A DNA stretch of 64,000 bases from Mycolicibacillus trivialis. GTDB lineage: Bacteria > Actinomycetota > Actinomycetes > Mycobacteriales > Mycobacteriaceae. The position numbers were made by a program, and so were the translations under genes. The notes under the pieces were generated by a model. That model saw only the letters and a program-made list of their open reading frames with translations. It searched no databases and was not told the DNA's origin. Shown piece after piece: positions 46,070 through 57,344 of this stretch (the stretch's first letter is position 1; each line of letters starts with the position of its first letter). The stretch is from contig NZ_LQPZ01000017.1 in the NCBI RefSeq assembly GCF_002102395.1, positions 186,001 to 250,000 on the forward strand, in the 5' to 3' direction.

Positions 46070-46789
46070 CTAGTCGCGGCCGAGCAGTTCGGGCAGCCGC
46101 TGCAGCAGGGTGGGCAGCGCTTCGCTTGCCGACTCGCGCAGCACCGCGCTGGCGCTGCCGGACAGCGGCGTCGGCTCCGGGTTGACCTCCACCACCGCGG
46201 CGCCGCGCGCCAGCGCCAACTCCGGTAGCCCCGCGGCCGGATAGACGATCGACGAGGTTCCCACTACGACGACCACGTCGGCGGTCTGGGTCGCCTCGAC
46301 GGCCCGCTGCCACGGCGTGGTGGGCAACTGCTCACCGAACCAGACGATGTCCGGGCGGATCAGGTCCCCGCAGCCACAGAGCGGCGGCTCGACTTCCAGC
46401 GCGGGCTCGGCCATCGCCGGCAGCTCACCGCGGTACGGGGCGTCGCACCCGGCGCAGCGGAACCTGAAGAGGCTGCCGTGCAGGTGGTGCACAGTGCTGC
46501 TACCGGCCCGTTCGTGCAGGTCGTCGACGTTCTGGGTGACGACGGTGACTTCCGCGTAGTCCTCCCACGCCGCGACCGCCCGGTGCCCGTCGTTGGGGTC
46601 GACCTGCCCGACGAGGTGGTGACGCCACAGATACCAGCCCCAGATCCGCTCCGGATGCTGCTGCCAACCCTGGATGCTGGACAGTTCGTAGGGGTCGAAG
46701 TGGGCCCAGAGGCCGTGCTTGTCGTCCCGGAAGGTCGGCACTCCACTCTCTGCGGAGATCCCCGCGCCGCTGAGCACCGCTATTCGCAT
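46070..46789 (-). CDS. cobB: SIR2-family NAD-dependent protein deacylase
   Basis: The 239-residue sirtuin has [15 protein letters not shown] (about 8-22), [19 protein letters not shown] (catalytic His), and four zinc Cys (CAGC and CGCG). Tyr and Arg of YLWRH near residue 53-57 match the class III sirtuin pair that favours succinyl or malonyl lysine. It may deacylate acetyl-CoA synthetase and other metabolic enzymes. Its stop abuts the stop of the methyltransferase. Confidence 0.95.
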   Translation of the reverse strand: MRIAVLSGAGISAESGVPTFRDDKHGLWAHFDPYELSSIQGWQQHPERIWGWYLWRHHLVGQVDPNDGHRAVAAWEDYAEVTVVTQNVDDLHERAGSSTVHHLHGSLFRFRCAGCDAPYRGELPAMAEPALEVEPPLCGCGDLIRPDIVWFGEQLPTTPWQRAVEATQTADVVVVVGTSSIVYPAAGLPELALARGAAVVEVNPEPTPLSGSASAVLRESASEALPTLLQRLPELLGRD

Positions 46790-46825
46790 GCCCCCAACCT
46801 AGCGAACCGCTGCGATACTGGGCGG

Positions 46826-47248
46826 ATGGAGCTGGCGCGGTGGCTGAAGGTGGACCCGTCGGATGCCGCGCCGCTGTTCGACCAGATCAGGGTCCAGATC
46901 ATCGACGCGGTGCGCGACGGAACCCTGGCGCCGGGAAGCCGGCTGCCCACCGTGCGTGAACTGGCCGGCGACCTGCGTCTGGCGGTCAACACCGTGGCGC
47001 GCGCGTACCGGGAGCTGGAGGAGGCCGGGATCGTCGAGACCCGCCGCCGGCTGGGCACGTTCATCGCCCGCACCGACCCCGCCGACGCGGTGATGGCCGC
47101 CGCCGCGGCCGCCTACGTCGACGTGGTGCGCAAGGTCGGTTTGGGCCACGCCGAGGCGCGTCGCTATCTCGATGCGGCGTTCGATTCGGGGGCGAACTCC
47201 ACCAGCGTGAGGGCCCCGCGTAGCCAGTCCAGCAGCGGCACCGAATAA
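46826..47248 (+). CDS. GntR family regulator (YtrA-like)
   Basis: A 140-residue protein with an N-terminal winged helix ([65 protein letters not shown], positions about 16-78) and a short C-terminal helix, the layout of small YtrA-type GntR proteins. Target genes may be the adjacent sirtuin or methyltransferase. A GATACT -10-like element ends 6 nt before the ATG. The last 28 codons overlap the convergent methyltransferase gene by 85 bp. Confidence 0.85.
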   Translation: MELARWLKVDPSDAAPLFDQIRVQIIDAVRDGTLAPGSRLPTVRELAGDLRLAVNTVARAYRELEEAGIVETRRRLGTFIARTDPADAVMAAAAAAYVDVVRKVGLGHAEARRYLDAAFDSGANSTSVRAPRSQSSSGTE

Positions 47249-48018
47249 CTCATCCCCAACACCGTGTTGAACACCGGGCCGCGGCCGCGCGGCAGCCGCA
47301 GGTCATGCACGGTCTGCACTCCGGGCAGCGTCATCAGCAGCTCGGCGAGCGCATGCGCCGACCGGCTGAACGGCATCGGCGGCACCCGGTAGCGGCGGGA
47401 GGGGCGCAGCCCGAGACCGGAGCGGCTCAGCGCCGACAGCCACAGCGGGGCCAGGTCGAACAGCATCTGGGCGCCGGGGAACCGGTGTGCGCACTCGGCG
47501 ATCAGCTCCAGGGCCTGTTCGGGTTGCAGGTACATCAGCAGCCCCTCGGCGGTGATGAACACACCCTGCGAAGCGTCGACCCGGTCCATCCAGCTGTAGT
47601 CCAGCGCGGACTGCGGCAGCGCCACGACCCGCGGGGAAGACGGCAGCAGCCGCGACCGCACCTCGATGACCGGCGGCAGGTCCACCGTCAGCCAGCGGAA
47701 GGCGGGATCGGGGATGGCGGCGTCGAGACGCCAAAAGCTGGTCTGCAAGCCCTCGGCCAACGCGACCACCGTCGCTGCGGGATGGCGGTCCAGATAGCGG
47801 CGGGTGTGGGCGTCGAACGCGGCGGCGCGCAGCGCCATGTCCTGGCGGGTTCCGCCGAACTTGGCGAAGTCGTAGTCGATCGATTCGACCAGTCGGATCG
47901 CCATCGGGTCGTCGATGATCGCGTCGGGGCGGGCCGCTTCGCGGGCGCGGGAATTCAGCGTCATCAACGCCGTCTCGGAGACGCCGTCGAGGGTGACCGG
48001 GTGTTTAGTGGGACTCAT
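47164..48018 (-). CDS. LCM-family (leucine carboxyl methyltransferase-like) SAM methyltransferase
   Basis: A 284-residue protein of the O-methyltransferase family common in mycobacteria: [29 protein letters not shown] at the start, [16 protein letters not shown] (SAM-binding G-rich loop, atypical), [13 protein letters not shown], and [24 protein letters not shown]. The true substrate is unknown. ATG 48018 is preferred over a TTG at 48021. The position matches Rv1153c (omt) from memory. Confidence 0.88.
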   Translation of the reverse strand: MSPTKHPVTLDGVSETALMTLNSRAREAARPDAIIDDPMAIRLVESIDYDFAKFGGTRQDMALRAAAFDAHTRRYLDRHPAATVVALAEGLQTSFWRLDAAIPDPAFRWLTVDLPPVIEVRSRLLPSSPRVVALPQSALDYSWMDRVDASQGVFITAEGLLMYLQPEQALELIAECAHRFPGAQMLFDLAPLWLSALSRSGLGLRPSRRYRVPPMPFSRSAHALAELLMTLPGVQTVHDLRLPRGRGPVFNTVLGMSYSVPLLDWLRGALTLVEFAPESNAASR

Positions 48019-48030
48019 CAATGAGCGACC

Positions 48031-48561
48031 CTACCCGGCGAGCACCTTGGTCAGCGTCCGCAGATTGCGGGTGGTGGTCGACGACTTGTAGCGGGCCTTG
48101 CCCATGGTCTTGCCGATCGCGCTGTCGAGGGTGGCGGACTTGGGCGCCTGCCAGTAGAGGACCCCGTCGCCGCGTTCGATCTGCTCGCCGGCACCGCCGA
48201 GGGACGCCAGTTCCTCGAGCACTGCCGGGTCGGCGACGAAGGTGACGTAGGAGTGGTAGCCGTCGACTTCCGGCTCGAACGGGTAGGCGGCGACGATGGC
48301 GGCGACCGTGGCCAGCGGGTAGACCAACACCCACGCCTCGTAGCCGAACCGGTCACGCAGCGCCGCTTCGGCGCGTTCGCGCACCGACTGCCCCGGCGCC
48401 TCCGCCTCAACGATGACGTTGCCGCTGGCCAGCACGGTGCGTACCGCGGTGAAGCCGGCGGCGGTGAGTGCCGCGGCGACGTCGGCCATCTTGATCCGGA
48501 CACCGCCGACGTTGACGCCCCGCAGAAACAGTGCGTAATTCTCGGCGGTCTCGGCGGTCAT
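48031..48561 (-). CDS. DUF1697 domain protein
   Basis: The 176-residue protein begins YALFLRGVNVGG and continues with KMADVAAALTAAGFTAVRTVLASGNVIVE, the signature of DUF1697, a ferredoxin-like small protein family of unknown function in actinobacteria. It lies 12 bp upstream of the methyltransferase gene on the same strand and may be co-transcribed. Confidence 0.85.
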   Translation of the reverse strand: MTAETAENYALFLRGVNVGGVRIKMADVAAALTAAGFTAVRTVLASGNVIVEAEAPGQSVRERAEAALRDRFGYEAWVLVYPLATVAAIVAAYPFEPEVDGYHSYVTFVADPAVLEELASLGGAGEQIERGDGVLYWQAPKSATLDSAIGKTMGKARYKSSTTTRNLRTLTKVLAG

Positions 48562-48618
48562 GCCCCGAGGGTAAGGGCATCGGTGGCGGCGTCGCGACGG
48601 CAGCGCAATCCTGGAGGG

Positions 48619-49308
48619 ATGACCAAACGCATACTGAACGTCGTCTCCAACGTCGCGCACTACGCGGACCCCGCCGAGCCCACCGGGCTGTGGCTCTCCG
48701 AACTGACACACGCCTACCAGGTCTTCGACGAGGCGGGCTACCAGCAGAGCATCGTCAGCCCCCAAGGTGGTCTGTCACCGCTTGAGCCGCGGTCGCTGAA
48801 ATTTCCCTTTTTCAACAAGAGCGCGAAAGCCTGGAAGGACGATCCGGCGAAGATGGCATTGCTGGACGAAACCGCGGCGCCCGAGGACATCGACTCCGCT
48901 GACTTCGACGCGATCTACTTCACCGGCGGGCACGCGGTGATGTTCGACTTCCCCGACAGCGACGGCCTGCAGCGGATCACCCGCGAGATCTTCGAGCGTG
49001 GCGGCGTGGTGTCCGCGGTCTGCCACGGCTACTGCGGCCTGCTCAACACCCGGCTGTCCAACGGAGACCTGCTGGTCGCCGGCCGCGAACTCACCGGGTT
49101 CGCCTGGGTAGAGGAGGTCCTGGCCCGGGTCGACAAGCTGGTGCCCTACAACGTCGAAGCGGAGATGAAAAAGCGCGGCGCCCACTACAAGAAGGGCTTG
49201 ATTCCGTTCGCCTCGCATGTCGTCGTCGATGGCCGGTTGGTCACGGGACAGAACCCCGGTTCGGCCAAGGCCACCGCCAAGAAGGTCGTCTCGGTACTGG
49301 GCAGCTGA
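48619..49308 (+). CDS. DJ-1/PfpI family protein (type 1 glutamine amidotransferase-like)
   Basis: The 229-residue protein has the DJ-1/PfpI core with EPTGLWLSELTHAYQVFDEAG (Glu conserved), DAIYFTGGHAVMFDFP and the nucleophile elbow VSAVCHGYCGLL (Cys about 134). The layout is that of the Hsp31-like glyoxalase III or chaperone subfamily. Methylglyoxal detoxification or a protein-repair role is plausible. GGAGG precedes the ATG. Confidence 0.9.
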   Translation: MTKRILNVVSNVAHYADPAEPTGLWLSELTHAYQVFDEAGYQQSIVSPQGGLSPLEPRSLKFPFFNKSAKAWKDDPAKMALLDETAAPEDIDSADFDAIYFTGGHAVMFDFPDSDGLQRITREIFERGGVVSAVCHGYCGLLNTRLSNGDLLVAGRELTGFAWVEEVLARVDKLVPYNVEAEMKKRGAHYKKGLIPFASHVVVDGRLVTGQNPGSAKATAKKVVSVLGS

Positions 49309-51100
<1,792 letters not shown>

Positions 51101-51179
51101 GCGCAAAACGCTAACGGCGCCCCGGGTAGGTAATTCCCCTTAATTTCCGCTCGGTCGCTGGACCGGGCGATGGGTGGTG

Positions 51180-51611
51180 TCAGTCGGTGGCGCTGGACGG
51201 CTCGTCGGCCTCAGCCCGGGCCAGCCGAGCCTGCACCGCTGCCCACTCGGCTGCGTTGAGGAAGTAGTTGGCCAGCGCCATCGCGGCGGAGGCGTTCTCT
51301 TCCGCGTTTTCCGCGGCGCGCTCGGCGTTTTTGCCCTTCAGATCCTTCTGCCACTGGTCGAAATCGGTCCGCATCGCGGTGACCTGCCGCTCGACTGCGG
51401 TCCTGGTCTCCGCCCACCAGCTGCGCGAACCCTCCTGCGCCTGCGCGATGGTGTCGTCGAACTCCTCTTTCTTGCGCTCGAACTCGTCCTCGAGTTCCTG
51501 TCGACGGGACTGCAACGCCGCCTTGCCCTTCTCGGCGGTGTCGGTGAACGAATCCTCGAAACGCTTGACCCGTTCGGCCAGTTCGCTCAACACCTCGGAC
51601 AGTGGGATCAC
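51180..51611 (-). CDS. Coiled-coil hypothetical protein
   Basis: The 143-residue protein starts with GTG after AAGGAGCACC. It is almost entirely charged helix (FEDSFTDTAEKGKAALQSRRQELEDEFERKKEEF) with heptad-like spacing over residues 10-110 and an acidic tail. It has no signal peptide or membrane segment. I recognise no family; it may be a structural or stress protein. Confidence 0.7.
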   Translation of the reverse strand: MIPLSEVLSELAERVKRFEDSFTDTAEKGKAALQSRRQELEDEFERKKEEFDDTIAQAQEGSRSWWAETRTAVERQVTAMRTDFDQWQKDLKGKNAERAAENAEENASAAMALANYFLNAAEWAAVQARLARAEADEPSSATD

Positions 51612-51762
51612 GGTGCTCCTTATCGCGGGTTACGCCCGGTTCAGGCCGATCGGACGCGGCCGGCGGCGGTTGCCGGCGACCATACCCGAACCGGCGCTGA
51701 CCTGCGCCGCGTTGACGTGAAGGCCAGCGGGGGCAGGGCCGCAGGAACCGGTGTCCCCGGGG

Positions 51763-52059
51763 TTACTGCACCGGGCAGGCGTATTGGCGGGCCACGTCCA
51801 TCAGGCGCTGGTTGGCGCCCGGGCCGATCACACCCTGCGCGGTCAGCTCCCAGCCGATCAAGCCGGGGACCCCGCCTTCGCAGGCTTGGTGTGCGACGCG
51901 CCATGCGGTGTCGGGGTTCAAGTGAAACCCGTTGCGTTCCAAGCCCTGCATGTAGTTGTCGAACTCCGGCGTGCCCTGGTCGGGCACCGCGTTGGCGGCG
52001 CCGGCGAAGGCGATGGCGGCGATCACCGCGGCGATAAGAGGTGCGAACAGCCGTCTCAT
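51763..52059 (-). CDS. DUF732 domain exported protein
   Basis: The 98-residue preprotein begins MRRLFAPLIAAVIAAIAFAG and has an AANA-type cleavage site near residue 25. The mature part has two Cys (HQACEGG, YACPVQ) that could form a disulfide, and the DUF732 fold with FDNYMQGLERNGFHL. Such small secreted helical proteins are a mycobacterial speciality of unknown function. ATG 52059 is preferred because AAGGG lies 6 nt upstream; ATG 52065 is an alternative. Confidence 0.87.
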   Translation of the reverse strand: MRRLFAPLIAAVIAAIAFAGAANAVPDQGTPEFDNYMQGLERNGFHLNPDTAWRVAHQACEGGVPGLIGWELTAQGVIGPGANQRLMDVARQYACPVQ

Positions 52060-52163
52060 GGTCATCCCTTCACGTGTTCGGTTGTCGAGACCAGATTTGC
52101 ACACGCCGCTGACACCGGGGAGGGGTACCTCCCGGTTCTGCGGGGGCGCGGCAACGCCATCCC

Positions 52164-52169
52164 TAGACT
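52164..52169 (+). promoter_or_regulatory. -10 element for the HhH-GPD gene (leaderless)
   Basis: TAGACT (TANNNT) ends 6 nt before GTG 52176, and no ribosome site is visible. Confidence 0.45.
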
Positions 52170-52175
52170 GGGGGC

Positions 52176-52751
52176 GTGTCGAACCTCTACCTGAGCGGTG
52201 ATCCCGCCGCGGACACCCTGCTGGAGTCGGAGCCGTTCGCGCTGCTGGTGGGGATGCTGCTCGACCAGCAGGTGCCGATGGAGACCGCGTTCGCCGGACC
52301 GAAGAAGATCGCCGACCGGATGGGCGGGCTCGACGCCGGCAAGATCGCCGCCCACGACCCGGAGAAGTTCGCTGCGGTCTGCGCGGACAAACCCGCCGTG
52401 CACCGGTTCCCCGGCTCGATGGCCAAGCGGATCCAGTCCCTGGCGCAGATCGTCGTCGACGACTACGCCGGCGACGCGGCCAGAATCTGGACCGAGGACG
52501 ACCCGGACGGCGCCGAGGTGCTGCGCCGACTCAAGGCGCTGCCCGGCTTCGGGGAGCAGAAGGCGCGGATCTTCCTGGCGCTTTTGGGCAAGCAGTACGG
52601 CGTCACCCCGTTGGGCTGGCGAGAGGCCGCCGGCGATTACGGCAAGGCGAACACCCACCTGTCGATCGCCGATGTGGTCGACGCGGCGTCGCTGGACCGG
52701 GTGCGCGCCACCAAGAAGAAGATGAAACAGCAAAAAGCCCAACGCGGGTGA
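52176..52751 (+). CDS. HhH-GPD-type base excision repair protein
   Basis: The 191-residue protein starts at GTG. It has VGMLLDQQVPMETAFAGPKKIADRMGGLD and the helix-hairpin-helix LKALPGFGEQKARIFLALLG (about 120-140) of HhH-GPD DNA glycosylases. It lacks the C-terminal Fe-S Cys cluster and seems a short member; substrate lesions are unknown. The DUF1059 gene starts 16 bp later with its own ribosome site. Confidence 0.88.
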   Translation: MSNLYLSGDPAADTLLESEPFALLVGMLLDQQVPMETAFAGPKKIADRMGGLDAGKIAAHDPEKFAAVCADKPAVHRFPGSMAKRIQSLAQIVVDDYAGDAARIWTEDDPDGAEVLRRLKALPGFGEQKARIFLALLGKQYGVTPLGWREAAGDYGKANTHLSIADVVDAASLDRVRATKKKMKQQKAQRG

Positions 52752-52767
52752 GAGGAAGGACGGCGAC

Positions 52768-52914
52768 TTGAAGACCCACCTGACATGCCCCTGTGGTGAG
52801 GCCATGGTCGGCAAGGACGAGGACGACCTGGTCGAAATCGTCCAGAAGCATCTGGCCGACGTGCATCCCGGTATGGAGTACGACCGGGACGCGATCCTGT
52901 TCATGGCCTATTGA
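52768..52914 (+). CDS. DUF1059 small protein (48 aa)
   Basis: A TTG start at 52768 lies close behind GAGGAAGGA. The 48-residue protein reads (M/L)KTHLTCPCGEAMVGKDEDDL, then VEIVQKHLADVHPGMEYDRDAILFMAY. The TCPCGEAMVGKDEDDLVE and HLADVHP pieces are characteristic of DUF1059. The CPC plus conserved His pattern suggests metal binding. It is between the HhH-GPD and DinB/maleylpyruvate isomerase-like genes and is probably co-transcribed with both. Confidence 0.85.
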   Translation: MKTHLTCPCGEAMVGKDEDDLVEIVQKHLADVHPGMEYDRDAILFMAY

Positions 52915-52933
52915 CCGGCGGGGTCCGCGCGCG

Positions 52934-53638
52934 ATGAGCGACCACCTCAACGCCGCCGACGCCTACCGGCTGGTGCACCGCCGCGTCGACGAGCTGCTGC
53001 GCGGCCGCGCCGACGTCGCCGACCGCGCGGTGCCGGCCTGCCCGGACTGGACCGTGCACCAGACCGTCAGCCATCTGGCCGGGGTCTGCCAGGACGTCTT
53101 GTCCCAAAACCTGCAGGGCGCCGGCACCCCGTCCTGGACCCAGGCCCAGGTGGACCGGCTCGCCGACCACGACCTCGACGAGCTGCTCGACGCGTGGGCC
53201 GAGTCCGCCGCCCCGGTCGCCGAGGTCCTCGAACACGCACCGCCACTGATCGGCGGCCAGCTGGTGTTCGACACCCTCACCCACGAGCACGACCTGCGCG
53301 GCGCGCTCGGCGAGCCCGGCGCGCGCACCGGCGATCCGGCATTCGCCGTCGCGGCCGGTTTCCTGACCGCCAGCTTCGACCGCGCCATCCGGGACAACGG
53401 GCTGCCCGCGGTGCTGCTGGTCGGCCCGACGCTGGGCTCGGTCCTGCTCGGCGACCCGTCGGCCCCCGGCAGCCCGATCGTCGTCGAACTCACCGACTTC
53501 GAGATGCTGCGCGCCCTCGGCGGACGCCGCAGCGTCGCTCAGCTGCAGGCGCTGCCCTGGCAGGGCAACCCGGGTCGCCTCCTGACGGTGTTCACCGGCA
53601 GCGCGGTGTACCCGCCGGAGGCCGACCTGGTCGAGTGA
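52934..53638 (+). CDS. Maleylpyruvate isomerase-like (mycothiol-dependent, DinB-fold) protein
   Basis: A 234-residue protein of the mycothiol-dependent maleylpyruvate isomerase/DinB-like family, with VPACPDWTVHQTVSHLAGVCQDVL (His ligand, about 40-63) and DTLTHEHDLRGALGEPG (His-x-His, about 118). These form the divalent metal site. Members are thiol S-transferases using mycothiol or DinB-like proteins; the substrate is unknown. Confidence 0.88.
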   Translation: MSDHLNAADAYRLVHRRVDELLRGRADVADRAVPACPDWTVHQTVSHLAGVCQDVLSQNLQGAGTPSWTQAQVDRLADHDLDELLDAWAESAAPVAEVLEHAPPLIGGQLVFDTLTHEHDLRGALGEPGARTGDPAFAVAAGFLTASFDRAIRDNGLPAVLLVGPTLGSVLLGDPSAPGSPIVVELTDFEMLRALGGRRSVAQLQALPWQGNPGRLLTVFTGSAVYPPEADLVE

Positions 53639-53645
53639 CCGGCGG

Positions 53646-54623
53646 TCAGGGCACCACCGTCGCGCCGATGGTCGGCATGAACTGGCACTGCTTGTCCTTG
53701 GTGGTGACCTGGCCGAAGATCGTCGACATCACGCTGCCCGAGCCGGTGTCGACGATCGCCGTCAGCGTGGTCGGGCCCTCGGGGTTGATGTCGTCGCGCG
53801 GCGTGAGCGCGACGGTGCCCGACTTGCCGGTGGTCAGGTTGACCCAGGTGACGTTCAGCGGCAGTTTCTGCTTCTCCGCCGGCCCCGGTGTGCCCACCGC
53901 GGTGAACACGTACGCGGTCTGGCCCGGCCCCGGCCCGGGAGTCGGGATCTTCGCCGGCCCGGCCACCGACAGCGCGCTGGCGATGACGTTGCCGCCGTCG
54001 GCCAGGCAGTCGGTGCCGATGGAGGGGTACATGAACTCCTGGGTCGGCGGGGCGTCTGGGCCGAAGTCGGGGTTCGCGGCGGCCTCGGCCGCGGCGGGCT
54101 CGACCGCCGGCACGTCACCCGGTGCCTCACCGGGTTCGGCCGGCGGGGCCGCGGCCGGCGCGTCGGCCGGCCCGGGCGGAGTGGGCTTGGCGGCCATCGC
54201 GTGCGGCTTCTCGATCGGCACCGGGCCGACGGCGTTGGCCGGGTTGACCCCGGTGGGCAGGTGCGCCTGCGCCCCGGGCTCCACCCCCGCCGCCGCCGGC
54301 ATGTGCGCGACCGGTTCGGCCTGCACGAAGTCGGCCACCGAATCGGCCACCTGCTTGGAGTCGGCGGGCGCATCGTTGTTGCCCTTGAACGCCGCGGCGG
54401 CGGCCATCAGCAACTGCACGGCACCCTCCGGGTCGGCGGCCGCCTGCTGGATCACCGGGCTCAGCTGCTCGATGGCCGGCAAGCCGGGCATCTGCGCGGC
54501 CGAGGCCGGGTCGGCCGGCGGTGCGGCCGGGTCGGCCACCGCGGTGGTGGCCAGTGTCAGCGCCGTCGTCGAGGCGATGGCCACGGCGGCGATGCCGGTC
54601 GTCAGGTGCGAAGTCCGTGCCAC
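53646..54623 (-). CDS. Exported Ala/Pro-rich protein (Rv1157c-like)
   Basis: The 325-residue preprotein starts at GTG after GGGAG. A signal peptide with an AVADPA-type cleavage site near residue 31 is followed by Ala/Pro-rich low-complexity sequence to about residue 180, then a globular C-terminal part with FGPDAPPTQEFMYPSIGTDC and a Cys pair. No function is known. Its position before Rv1158c-like and pimE is as in M. tuberculosis (from memory). Confidence 0.85.
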   Translation of the reverse strand: MARTSHLTTGIAAVAIASTTALTLATTAVADPAAPPADPASAAQMPGLPAIEQLSPVIQQAAADPEGAVQLLMAAAAAFKGNNDAPADSKQVADSVADFVQAEPVAHMPAAAGVEPGAQAHLPTGVNPANAVGPVPIEKPHAMAAKPTPPGPADAPAAAPPAEPGEAPGDVPAVEPAAAEAAANPDFGPDAPPTQEFMYPSIGTDCLADGGNVIASALSVAGPAKIPTPGPGPGQTAYVFTAVGTPGPAEKQKLPLNVTWVNLTTGKSGTVALTPRDDINPEGPTTLTAIVDTGSGSVMSTIFGQVTTKDKQCQFMPTIGATVVP

Positions 54624-54670
54624 GATCTACTCCCGTGTTCGGTGGTGGGTGGGGGTGGAGTTCGGTCGGG

Positions 54671-55273
54671 TCAGGGCAGCGCGGAGACCGGCATCAGGCT
54701 GGCCATGTCCGGCACCAGACCGGCGACCGGCGAGGTCGCGACCGGGCTGGTCACCGGGGCGACGCCGGGCGCGGTGCCCACGGCGCCCGGGGTGGTCGCG
54801 GCGGGCAGGCCGCCGGGCAGCAGCGAGGTGAAGTCGCCGGGCAGCGACACCTGCTGGGGCAGCGGCACCGGCAAGCCCGGCACGTTGGGGATGTTGAACT
54901 GCGCGTTGGGCACCAGCTGGTTGGCACCGGTGACCGGGCTGGCCGGGGTGACCGGGTTGGTTGCGGTGATCCCGGGCAGCGGGCTGGCGGCCGCCGGCTG
55001 CGGGACGGCCGGGCCGGGCTGCGGCAGGTTGACGCTGGCGGTCGCGGTGGGCGGCTGCGGGGCGGGGGCGGTGGCCGGCAGCCCGGTGAGGTTCTGCAGC
55101 AGCTGCGGCGCGGCGGCCGGCACGCCGGCGAGGTGCTCCACGGCGGCCGGGCCGGGAACGGCCGGGTTGGGGGCCGGAGCGGTGTCGGCCTTGGCGATGC
55201 CGCCCATCAGCAGGGCGGCGGAGGATCCGGCCACGACGGCGGTGGCGGTGAGCAGGCTCCGGGTGAAGGACAT
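54671..55273 (-). CDS. Exported Ala/Pro-rich protein (Rv1158c-like)
   Basis: A 200-residue preprotein with signal peptide MSFTRSLLTATAVVAGSSAA continuing to about residue 30 (GGIAKADT). The mature part is almost all Ala, Pro, Val, Gly and Thr with repeated PVTGA/PGVAPVTSP pieces, so it is probably disordered or wall-associated. It is divergent from pimE with 110 bp between the starts, and upstream of the related exported gene on the same strand. Confidence 0.82.
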   Translation of the reverse strand: MSFTRSLLTATAVVAGSSAALLMGGIAKADTAPAPNPAVPGPAAVEHLAGVPAAAPQLLQNLTGLPATAPAPQPPTATASVNLPQPGPAVPQPAAASPLPGITATNPVTPASPVTGANQLVPNAQFNIPNVPGLPVPLPQQVSLPGDFTSLLPGGLPAATTPGAVGTAPGVAPVTSPVATSPVAGLVPDMASLMPVSALP

Positions 55274-55383
55274 GTGTGGTTCCCCAATTCGTTCGACGGC
55301 GTGTTCATCGCCGAACGTATTCCGTTGCAGGAGTTACTCAAGTGACACGTGTGGCATTTATTCAACCGTTACTGACGTGAGCG

Positions 55384-56637
55384 ATGCCGGTGACCAAACC
55401 GATACTGACTAGAGTCGTGCGAATCGACGCCTCATCCGTGGCGCCCCGTCGCCAGCTCCCCCGATACGCCGCCCCGCTGTTGCTGGCGCTGAGCGTCTGC
55501 GCCCGGCTGGCCTGGACTTATCTGGTGCCGCACGGCACCAACTTCGTCGACCTGCACGTCTACATCGACGGTGCCGCCGCCCTCAACCACCCCGGCACGC
55601 TCTACGAGTACACCTACACCGAACAGACCCCGGACTTCTCGCTGCCGTTCACCTACCCGCCGTTCGCCGCGATCGTCTTCTATCCGCTGCACCTGGTGCC
55701 TTTCGGTGTCGTCGCCCTGGGCTGGCAGCTGGGCGTCATCGCCGCGCTCTACGGCGTGGTCCGCGTCAGCCAGCGGCTCCTGGGCATCACCGGCGCCCGG
55801 CGTGTCGCGATGCTGTGGACGGCGGTAGGCATCTGGACCGAGCCGGTGCGCAGTGCCTTGAACTACGGCCAGATCAACATGCTGCTGGCGCTCGCGGTGC
55901 TGGTGGCGGTCTGCAGCGCGCGCTGGTGGCTCTCCGGGCTGCTGCTCGGGTTGACGACCGGCATCAAGCTGACCCCCGCGGTCGCCGGGCTGTATTTCCT
56001 GGGCGTGCGGCGCTGGGCGACGGTGGCGTTCGCCGCGGTGGTCTTCGCCGCCACCATCGCGGTGTCCTACCTGGTCGTCGGCGACACCGTCGGCTACTAC
56101 TTCACCGAACTGCTCGGCGACGCCAACCGGATCGGCCCGGTCGCCACCATCTTCAACCAGTCCTGGCGCGGCGGGCTGTCCCGCATCCTGGGCTACGACG
56201 TCGGGCACGGCCCGCTGCTGCTGGGTGCGATCGCCGCGACCGCCGTGTTGGCTTGGCTGGCCTGGCGGGCGCTGCGCACCGCCGGCGGCGCACCCGACCG
56301 GCTCGGTCTGCTGCTGGTGGTCGAACTCTTCGGACTGTTGGCCTCACCGATCTCGTGGACCCACCACTGGGTCTGGCTGGTTCCGTTGATGATCTGGCTG
56401 ATCCACGGCCCGCTGCGTGACCGGCCCGGTGCCCGTCTCCTCGGCTGGGGCTGGCTGGCACTCACGCTGATCGGGGTGCCGTGGCTGTTGGGCTTCGCGC
56501 AGCCGTCGATCTGGGATATCAGCCGACCCTGGTACCTGGCGTGGCCGGCGCTGGTCTACCTGGTGGCGGCCCTGATCACCCTGGCCTGGATCGCGGTCGC
56601 CGGCCGGCGCACCACGGCGCCGATCAGTTCTCGATGA
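55384..56637 (+). CDS. pimE: Polyprenol-phosphate-mannose-dependent alpha-(1,2)-mannosyltransferase PimE
   Basis: PimE adds the fifth mannose to phosphatidylinositol mannosides. The 417-residue GT87-type membrane protein has ten or more helices. The DLHVYIDG loop after helix 1 holds the essential Asp (about 58), and [22 protein letters not shown] and [15 protein letters not shown] are family motifs. Its 3' end overlaps the convergent pterin dehydratase gene by 14 bp. Confidence 0.93.
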   Translation: MPVTKPILTRVVRIDASSVAPRRQLPRYAAPLLLALSVCARLAWTYLVPHGTNFVDLHVYIDGAAALNHPGTLYEYTYTEQTPDFSLPFTYPPFAAIVFYPLHLVPFGVVALGWQLGVIAALYGVVRVSQRLLGITGARRVAMLWTAVGIWTEPVRSALNYGQINMLLALAVLVAVCSARWWLSGLLLGLTTGIKLTPAVAGLYFLGVRRWATVAFAAVVFAATIAVSYLVVGDTVGYYFTELLGDANRIGPVATIFNQSWRGGLSRILGYDVGHGPLLLGAIAATAVLAWLAWRALRTAGGAPDRLGLLLVVELFGLLASPISWTHHWVWLVPLMIWLIHGPLRDRPGARLLGWGWLALTLIGVPWLLGFAQPSIWDISRPWYLAWPALVYLVAALITLAWIAVAGRRTTAPISSR

Positions 56638-56908
56638 TGCCGCTGATGTCGCGTGCCATCGCGACGTCCTTGTCGGTGATCCCGCCCTCCGAATGCGTCA
56701 CCAACGCGAACGACACGGTGCGCCAACGGATATCGATGTCGGGATGATGGTCCTGGCTCTCGGCGTGCTCGCCGACGCGGCGCACCGCATCGATGCCGGC
56801 CAGAAACGACGGAAACTTCTTCGAGAGTCGCAGGGCACCGTCGGCGTGCTCCCAGCCGGGAAGCTCGGGCAACGCCGCGGCGACCTGCTCATCGGTTAAC
56901 ACAGCCAT
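56624..56908 (-). CDS. 4a-hydroxytetrahydrobiopterin dehydratase
   Basis: A 94-residue pterin-4a-carbinolamine dehydratase, starting at ATG 56908 ([10 protein letters not shown]). The active-site pattern [13 protein letters not shown]...VTHSEGG with the HH/D pair and the late His is complete. In bacteria it recycles tetrahydropterin cofactors or moonlights in molybdopterin chemistry. The divergent mutT2 gene starts 34 bp away. Confidence 0.92.
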   Translation of the reverse strand: MAVLTDEQVAAALPELPGWEHADGALRLSKKFPSFLAGIDAVRRVGEHAESQDHHPDIDIRWRTVSFALVTHSEGGITDKDVAMARDISGIIEN

Positions 56909-56942
56909 CCCTCGACGATAGGCCGGTATAACGTCCTTCGCT

Positions 56943-57344
56943 ATGACGGAACAGATCGTGGTGGCTGCAGCGGTCATCCGCAAGGCCACGCTGCTGGTGG
57001 CCCAGCGGGTGCGGCCACCCGAGTTGGCCGGCCGTTGGGAACTGCCCGGCGGCAAGGTCGGCCCCGGCGAGACCGAGCCCGCCGCGCTGGCCCGCGAACT
57101 CGCCGAGGAACTCGGCGTCGATGTCGATGACGTCACCGTCGGGGAGCGTCTCGGCGCCGACGTGGCCCTATCGGCCACCACGACACTGCGCGCCTACCGG
57201 GTGCTTCTCCGCGGTGGGGAGCCGCGCGCTTGTGATCACGGCGCACTGCGCTGGGTGCGTGCCGCGGATCTGCCCCACGTCGACTGGGTGCCCGCCGACC
57301 GCGAATGGCTCGACGACCTGGCACGCGCGCTCAACGCGGACTGA
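56943..57344 (+). CDS. mutT2: NUDIX nucleotide pyrophosphohydrolase (MutT2-like)
   Basis: The 133-residue protein contains a complete Nudix box, [24 protein letters not shown] (split by the loop, residues about 37-60), with the ExxEE metal ligands. MutT2 hydrolyses oxidised or modified dCTP/dGTP pools. The TAACGT element before ATG 56943 may serve a leaderless transcript. It overlaps the convergent modA gene by 14 bp. Confidence 0.9.
   Translation: MTEQIVVAAAVIRKATLLVAQRVRPPELAGRWELPGGKVGPGETEPAALARELAEELGVDVDDVTVGERLGADVALSATTTLRAYRVLLRGGEPRACDHGALRWVRAADLPHVDWVPADREWLDDLARALNAD

Noticed and set aside
57232..57240. CRP-like TGTGATCACG motif
   Set aside because: It lies inside mutT2 coding sequence and is shorter than the full 16-bp CRP palindrome; a GTGATCAC near 62796 is likewise too short.
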